From: Dehalococcoidia bacterium UBA5627
GTDB lineage: Bacteria > Chloroflexota > Dehalococcoidia > Dehalococcoidales > UBA5627
Reading direction: 5' to 3'
DNA: 9,435 bases
Assembly (NCBI GenBank): GCA_002421585.1
Contig: DIKD01000108.1
Location: forward strand, 1 to 9,435
Shown one piece after another: positions 6,409 through 9,435 of this stretch. The notes under the pieces are model-generated. The model worked only from the letters and a program-made list of their open reading frames with translations. It searched no databases and was not told the origin of the DNA. Position numbers and translations under genes: made by a program. The stretch's first letter is position 1. Every line of letters begins with the position of its first letter.

Positions 6409-6747
6409 TTATTCAGTCTTCTTATCCAGCTTCAGCGCTGCGTATTCAATGATAACACCGTATATTATCCCCGCAATAAAGCCAATAACGTCTTGAAAAC
6501 CGGTGGAGCTGTAAAAAGCGAACGAAACCAGTAAACCCAGAAGCGCCCCACGCCCGATTGCCTGAATTGTACTAAGCTTAAACGCTGCCAGTCCGATGAC
6601 GATGCCCAGCAGTAAACGGTTGAACCAGAAGGCAAAAAGATATGGAGCTTCATGCTCAAACCCAGCCCTTAACTGTGCGCCCACAATGCAGACGATTCCG
6701 AGTAAAGCACCGGCAATGACACATATTAACATTCTTTTTGTGAACAT
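6409..6747 (-). CDS. Small four-helix membrane protein, function unknown
   Basis: Not recognised. With ATG 6747 the product is 112 residues with about four hydrophobic helices (roughly 6-24, 36-56, 66-82 and 87-104), short basic loops and a charged tail KLDKKTE, so it is an inner-membrane protein. I prefer ATG 6747 because GGAGGAG precedes it by about 11 bases. A TTG at 6807 in the same frame adds 20 polar residues but has no ribosome-binding site. No catalytic motif or conserved polar pattern is obvious. It is on the same strand as the ferredoxin gene with about 138 bases between, so co-transcription is possible but not shown. Confidence 0.75.
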   Translation of the reverse strand: MFTKRMLICVIAGALLGIVCIVGAQLRAGFEHEAPYLFAFWFNRLLLGIVIGLAAFKLSTIQAIGRGALLGLLVSFAFYSSTGFQDVIGFIAGIIYGVIIEYAALKLDKKTE

Positions 6748-6828
6748 ACTTTTAACCGCTCCTCCAAGTATATTACCGGTTATTCTATTACGATTGCTAC
6801 TACTCAAGATAAAGAATTGATAATAACT

Positions 6829-6834
6829 ATTATA
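6829..6834 (-). promoter_or_regulatory. Possible -10 element for the membrane-protein gene
   Basis: Minus-strand TATAAT about 80 bases upstream of ATG 6747. No good -35 at 16-18 bases was found. Confidence 0.3.
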
Positions 6835-6934
6835 TCACGTAGGTTTTTTGCCCGTCTTAGACATTGGACCTGTTCTCCTTCTCGTTCGATTTGCGTGCGA
6901 TGATAGTCTTAAGGAACTCAAAGGTCAATAGGTT
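6835..6934 (-). pseudogene. Possible remnant of an overlapping gene junction
   Basis: On the minus strand an open frame ending FEFLKTIIARKSNEKENRSN-V stops at TAA 6859-6857. Overlapping it, ATG 6864 opens MSKTGKKPT, which ends at TGA 6837-6835 after nine residues. An AAGGAG (6880-6875) precedes that ATG by 10 bases. The layout (basic tail, AAGGAGAAC, ATG overlapping an upstream stop) resembles the hsdS/hsdM junction at 2691-2720, and MSKTGKKP would suit some HsdM N-termini. Very short; could be chance. Confidence 0.25.
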
Positions 6935-7028
6935 TTAATACATTAATGTGGTAATGTTTTTACGTGTATAATTATCAGCGGTAGGTAAGTAGTAATGAAC
7001 AAAAAAAGAATTTACTTATAATACCAAA

Positions 7029-7057
7029 TAGAAGAATAGTAAAACCGATGCTATAAT
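7029..7057 (+). promoter_or_regulatory. Putative promoter of the nuclease gene
   Basis: TATAAT at 7052-7057 in the context GCTATAATATG, with a weak -35 (TAGAAG, 7029-7034) 17 bases upstream. The -10 is perfect but the -35 is poor. Confidence 0.4.
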
Positions 7058-7113
7058 ATGAGCATTAATAAATCGAGATGTAAATAATTAAATAAACTGT
7101 ATAAAGGTTACAT

Positions 7114-8292
7114 ATGGGTAGTGAACCACAAAAAGAAAATCTTGAAAAGTTCATTTATGAAAATCAAGATTTAGAAAGTCTTGAAGAAATGACTGATGAG
7201 TTCAACATCTTCACCGCATTAAATATTAGAAATGATGAGGTGAAGCATTCGAATTTTCTTTTTTGGTTATTAAATCCAGGTGAAAATCATGGAATGGGTG
7301 ATTATTTTCTTAAAGCATTTATACTGAGATGTGTTTCTAATGCTACCGTAACTAAAGAAAACCTTTCTATAATTGATGTTGATTCTTGGGAGCTTAGTGA
7401 TGCGGAAGTCATAAGAGAATGGCGGAATATAGATATCTTAATAAGATCAGAGAGTAATAAATTCATATGCATAATCGAGAATAAAGTAAGATCATCTGAA
7501 CATGGTAATCAATTAACACGATATCAAGAACTGATAACAAGAGAATTTCCTGATTATATTCCAATATTCATCTATTTAACAATTGATGGCGAATATCCAA
7601 ATGGAAATAGCGAGTATATCCCAGTGAGTTATCGGGATATATCCACATTAATAAAACATCTTATAGATAGTAAAAAAGATAAAGCCGGTTCAGATTTGAT
7701 AACCTTTATATCACACTACAGACAAATGTTAAGGAGGTATATCGTGGAAGATTCTGAGATACAGAAGCTTTGTCGAAAAATTTATGCTAACCATAAGACT
7801 GCTTTGGATCTTATATTTGAATATAAACCTGACAAGCAGTTCGATATATCCAATTGCCTTATAGATATTATTAAGGTAGATGCTAATTTAATTTCTGATG
7901 ATTCCTCTAAAACATATATCCGGTTTATACCTAAGTCTCTCGACTTCATTCCTCATAAAGGACAGGGCTGGGTAAAAAGTAAAAGAATTTTAGTTTTTGA
8001 GGTTTATAATAGTCCTGATAGGGTTGATGCATTTCTTATCATCGGTCCCGGGCCACAAGATATAAGGCAAAAATTATACGACATCACCCAAGGAAATTTG
8101 AAGTTATTCAGAAGTACTAAACTATATAGTAAATGGACAGCAGTATACAAAACACGTTTATTGACAAAGAAAGAAATCGAGGACAAAGAGATTGAGGAAA
8201 TCAAAGAAATACTCCAAGATAAGCTTACACAATTAAAAGAATCGGATTTTCTGAAAATAGAAAATGAATTGAAGAAGGCTCAGCCTATTTAA
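7114..8292 (+). CDS. PD-(D/E)XK nuclease superfamily protein (PDDEXK_4-like)
   Basis: The 392-residue protein has the restriction-endonuclease fold pattern. An N-terminal helical region contains FNIFTALNI (30-38) and VKHSNFLFWLLNPGENHGMG (43-62). The catalytic core has REWRNIDILI (D107) and FICIIENKV (E122-N-K124), that is ND...ExK. Then QLTRYQELITREFPDYIPIF and IYLT lead to IPVSYRDI. This order fits the PF14281-type family, whose members are mostly uncharacterised and often sit in defence or mobile regions. The C-terminal half (about 210-392) is not recognised and could be a target-binding or regulatory domain. ATG 7114 has AAAGG six bases upstream. The gene is visibly more AT-rich, with many AGA and ATA codons, than recN or hsdM, which suggests transfer. 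No partner gene sits beside it. DNA cleavage is inferred from motifs only. Confidence 0.85.
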   Translation: MGSEPQKENLEKFIYENQDLESLEEMTDEFNIFTALNIRNDEVKHSNFLFWLLNPGENHGMGDYFLKAFILRCVSNATVTKENLSIIDVDSWELSDAEVIREWRNIDILIRSESNKFICIIENKVRSSEHGNQLTRYQELITREFPDYIPIFIYLTIDGEYPNGNSEYIPVSYRDISTLIKHLIDSKKDKAGSDLITFISHYRQMLRRYIVEDSEIQKLCRKIYANHKTALDLIFEYKPDKQFDISNCLIDIIKVDANLISDDSSKTYIRFIPKSLDFIPHKGQGWVKSKRILVFEVYNSPDRVDAFLIIGPGPQDIRQKLYDITQGNLKLFRSTKLYSKWTAVYKTRLLTKKEIEDKEIEEIKEILQDKLTQLKESDFLKIENELKKAQPI

Positions 8293-8300
8293 AGAAATTG

Positions 8301-8324
8301 GTAGCAGCGACTGGAATTGAACCA
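8301..8324. repeat. Distal copy of tRNA 3' end (candidate attachment site)
   Basis: These 24 bases are identical to 9383-9406, the T-arm/acceptor 3' end of the CAU tRNA gene, in the same orientation 1082 bp apart. The rest of the tRNA is not present here. On the minus strand this copy continues as CCA after the discriminator A, unlike the tRNA at the window edge. It begins nine bases after the nuclease stop. AATTGGT and ACCAATT also flank it as a small inverted repeat. Confidence 0.85.
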
Positions 8325-8428
8325 ATTGCTTTTAACCTTCACCTATAATGCTAATCTTTACTCATATAGAACTCTACATTTCAACTCTGTCACACTACTC
8401 CCAGTTGGCTGGCACGTATCACTAGATA

Positions 8429-9196
8429 TTAAAGGTTAATTACCAAACCCTCATATGCAGGATGGACATTAAATCCATCATTCGCCAGCTCTTTTAGTTC
8501 TGAATGAATTTCGGTTTCTAAGTCTGAATTCATATGCAAGCAGTAAGTAAGGGGAACGTAACCGGTAATTTTGCGGAATTCGATCAGTTCTTCCCTGATT
8601 AAACTAGCAGTTAAATGTCCTCCCTGTCTTATTGACTCTTGAAAACGGTTAGTAGCAGTACATTCTATGATTAGAATATTGGGAGCAATCTCAGCCAGGT
8701 GATGAGCAATACCTGGTCCAGTATCACTGCAAAAAAGACATGTTTTACCCTCTTTCGATGTCAGTGCATAAGCTAGTGCTGGTAATAGATGAGGAAGTGC
8801 TATAGCTTTAACCTTGAAGCCAGAGATTGTTAGGGTTTGTCCATCCTCAACAGCTTCAAATTTAAATGTTGGTTTATCTGCCGGCTTTTTAAAAAAATCA
8901 GAATATATGGTACCATCAAGCAACCTACTCGATAAGAAGTCTTTAATCGATGCATGTCCATAGAGAACCGTATGCGCTTTATTTAGAAACATATTCATGC
9001 CTAGTATTGGAATATCGCGTATATGGTCATAGTGAGCATGAGTTAAAATCACCGCTTCAATCTGTAATTGTTCACTAATATGCAGGTTAGAGGTTAATCC
9101 ACCAGCATCAAGCACCACTCTGCCATCAATAATAATGGATGTCATACTGGTGGAAGCGCTCTCAGTATTATGAGTTCCTAAAAATCGAATTTCCAT
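8429..9196 (-). CDS. Metallo-beta-lactamase-fold hydrolase (RNase Z / phosphodiesterase-like)
   Basis: A 255-residue cytoplasmic metal-dependent hydrolase. The zinc ligands expected of the fold are visible: THAHYDH (H53, H55, D57, H58), PHLLPALAY (H136), CSDTGPG (D158), GGHLT (H194) and a C-terminal YCLHMNSD (H221). The N-terminus MEIRFLGTHNTES is typical of RNase Z-like and cyclic-nucleotide-phosphodiesterase-like members. Length and motifs fit single-domain enzymes with a phosphodiester substrate, but the exact substrate cannot be read. There is no long exosite arm as in true RNase Z. I chose ATG 9196 because the family sequence begins there; ATG 9217 and 9205 are in frame, and none has a strong ribosome-binding site. 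It is the only gene between the two tRNA-end repeats. A tRNA-processing, signalling-nucleotide or detoxification role is possible. Confidence 0.85.
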   Translation of the reverse strand: MEIRFLGTHNTESASTSMTSIIIDGRVVLDAGGLTSNLHISEQLQIEAVILTHAHYDHIRDIPILGMNMFLNKAHTVLYGHASIKDFLSSRLLDGTIYSDFFKKPADKPTFKFEAVEDGQTLTISGFKVKAIALPHLLPALAYALTSKEGKTCLFCSDTGPGIAHHLAEIAPNILIIECTATNRFQESIRQGGHLTASLIREELIEFRKITGYVPLTYCLHMNSDLETEIHSELKELANDGFNVHPAYEGLVINL

Positions 9197-9246
9197 TTTA
9201 AGCATCCATTCTCTCATATTAAAGGAGTAAGGTCAATTCACATTCT

Positions 9247-9274
9247 ATTATAAAGCGTGGCTTGGTAGTGTCGG
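9247..9274 (-). promoter_or_regulatory. Putative promoter of the MBL-fold gene
   Basis: Minus strand CCGACA (9274-9269), 16-base spacer, TATAAT (9252-9247), about 50 bases upstream of ATG 9196. Four of six -35 bases and all -10 bases match the sigma-70 consensus. The promoter lies inside the repeat-bounded segment, so the gene carries its own expression signal. Confidence 0.55.
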
Positions 9275-9383
9275 TATTAAGCTTAAGTGTTCTATCTTAA
9301 TCGTTAGAGACGATGAGTGATATATAATTAAATCTGAAGAATGTGTATGGGAACCTTCCTCTAATTAAACTATTATAAAAAAG

Positions 9384-9435
9384 TAGCAGCGACTGGAATT
9401 GAACCAGTGACCAAGGGCTTATGAGTCCCCTGCTC
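9384..9435 (-). tRNA. tRNA with CAU anticodon (probably elongator Met), 5' part outside window
   Basis: The minus strand shows, in order, the D-arm 3' strand GAGC, then GGGGA, the loop CTCATAA (anticodon CAT), GCCCT, the variable loop TGGTC, the T-arm ACTGG-TTCAATT-CCAGT, the acceptor 3' strand CGCTGCT and discriminator A at 9384. CCA is not encoded (CTTTTTT follows, a likely terminator). The 5' acceptor strand and D-loop lie beyond 9435. CAU also occurs in initiator and lysidine-modified Ile tRNAs. The anticodon stem lacks the GGG/CCC triplet of initiators, so elongator Met is favoured, with Ile2 not excluded. Confidence 0.88.

Larger units (their letters stand above)
6808..7113. other. Gene-poor AT-rich spacer left of the nuclease gene
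   Basis: About 300 bases with no full-length gene on either strand. It holds a minus-strand TATAAT (6829-6834), a short possible gene-junction remnant (6835-6934), a plus-strand TATAAT (7052-7057) and the AAAGG ribosome-binding site of the nuclease gene. I see no tRNA, CRISPR or strong terminator in it. Base composition shifts to AT-rich from about 6900 rightward. Confidence 0.6.
8301..9406. mobile_element. Candidate tRNA-anchored mini-island (integration remnant)
   Basis: A 1.1-kb segment is bounded by 24-bp direct repeats of a tRNA 3' end, with the intact-looking tRNA at the right and the orphan 3' end on the 3' side. This is the expected geometry for a tyrosine-recombinase element inserted at a tRNA. 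It carries only the MBL-fold gene and its promoter, and no integrase. It is therefore either a remnant after internal deletion or a cassette moved in trans. A partial tRNA duplication without any element is the main alternative. Confidence 0.5.

Noticed and set aside
8325..8428. Remainder of a second tRNA gene beyond the 24-bp repeat
   Set aside because: No anticodon arm or D-arm sequence follows; homology stops at the T-arm.
1..9435. CRISPR array, riboswitch or rRNA
   Set aside because: No regularly spaced repeats, no recognisable aptamer core and no rRNA sequence found on reading either strand.

Overview
The window looks like a bacterial chromosome of moderate base composition with one accessory (genomic-island-like) stretch. 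No taxonomic marker is complete. The RecN variant, the SlyD-type FKBP lipoprotein, the small ferredoxin and the tRNA-associated plasticity would fit a Chloroflexota/Dehalococcoidia-like anaerobe, but that is inference and weakly held.

Layout. Bases 1-1110 (+) are the C-terminal two thirds of the DNA-repair ATPase RecN. It converges on a type I restriction-modification remnant on the minus strand: an intact-looking hsdM (1235-2701), preceded by and overlapping the C-terminal end of hsdS (2691-3061). The hsdS fragment is doubly broken. It carries a one-base frameshift in a G6/C6 tract, and its 5' part is missing where a complete 1310-bp IS3-family element (3062-4371) abuts it. The IS has two overlapping transposase frames, a TTTAAAT slippery heptamer placed to make an OrfAB fusion, terminal inverted repeats and a second sub-terminal inverted pair. 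No target-site duplication is visible and no hsdS sequence resumes beyond the IS, so an IS-associated deletion is likely. No hsdR is present.

Bases 4372-6807 look like ordinary chromosome: an unrecognised cytoplasmic coiled-coil protein (+), then on the minus strand an FKBP/SlyD-type prolyl isomerase lipoprotein, a small ferredoxin lacking one expected cluster cysteine, and a four-helix membrane protein.

Bases 6808-9435 are accessory. A roughly 300-bp gene-poor stretch holds a possible decayed gene junction. It is followed by an AT-rich PD-(D/E)XK nuclease-family gene (7114-8292). Nine bases past its stop begins a 24-bp perfect copy of the 3' end of the tRNA gene at the right edge of the window (9384-9435, anticodon CAU). 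The two copies are direct repeats flanking a 1.1-kb segment that carries one metallo-beta-lactamase-fold gene with its own promoter. This is the geometry left by integration into a tRNA 3' end, here without an integrase.

Taken together, the window shows a decayed type I RM locus, a solitary nuclease gene and a tRNA-anchored mini-island. I do not see a complete novel multi-gene system. The best leads are the tRNA-flanked MBL cassette, the homopolymer-frameshifted hsdS and the solitary nuclease.
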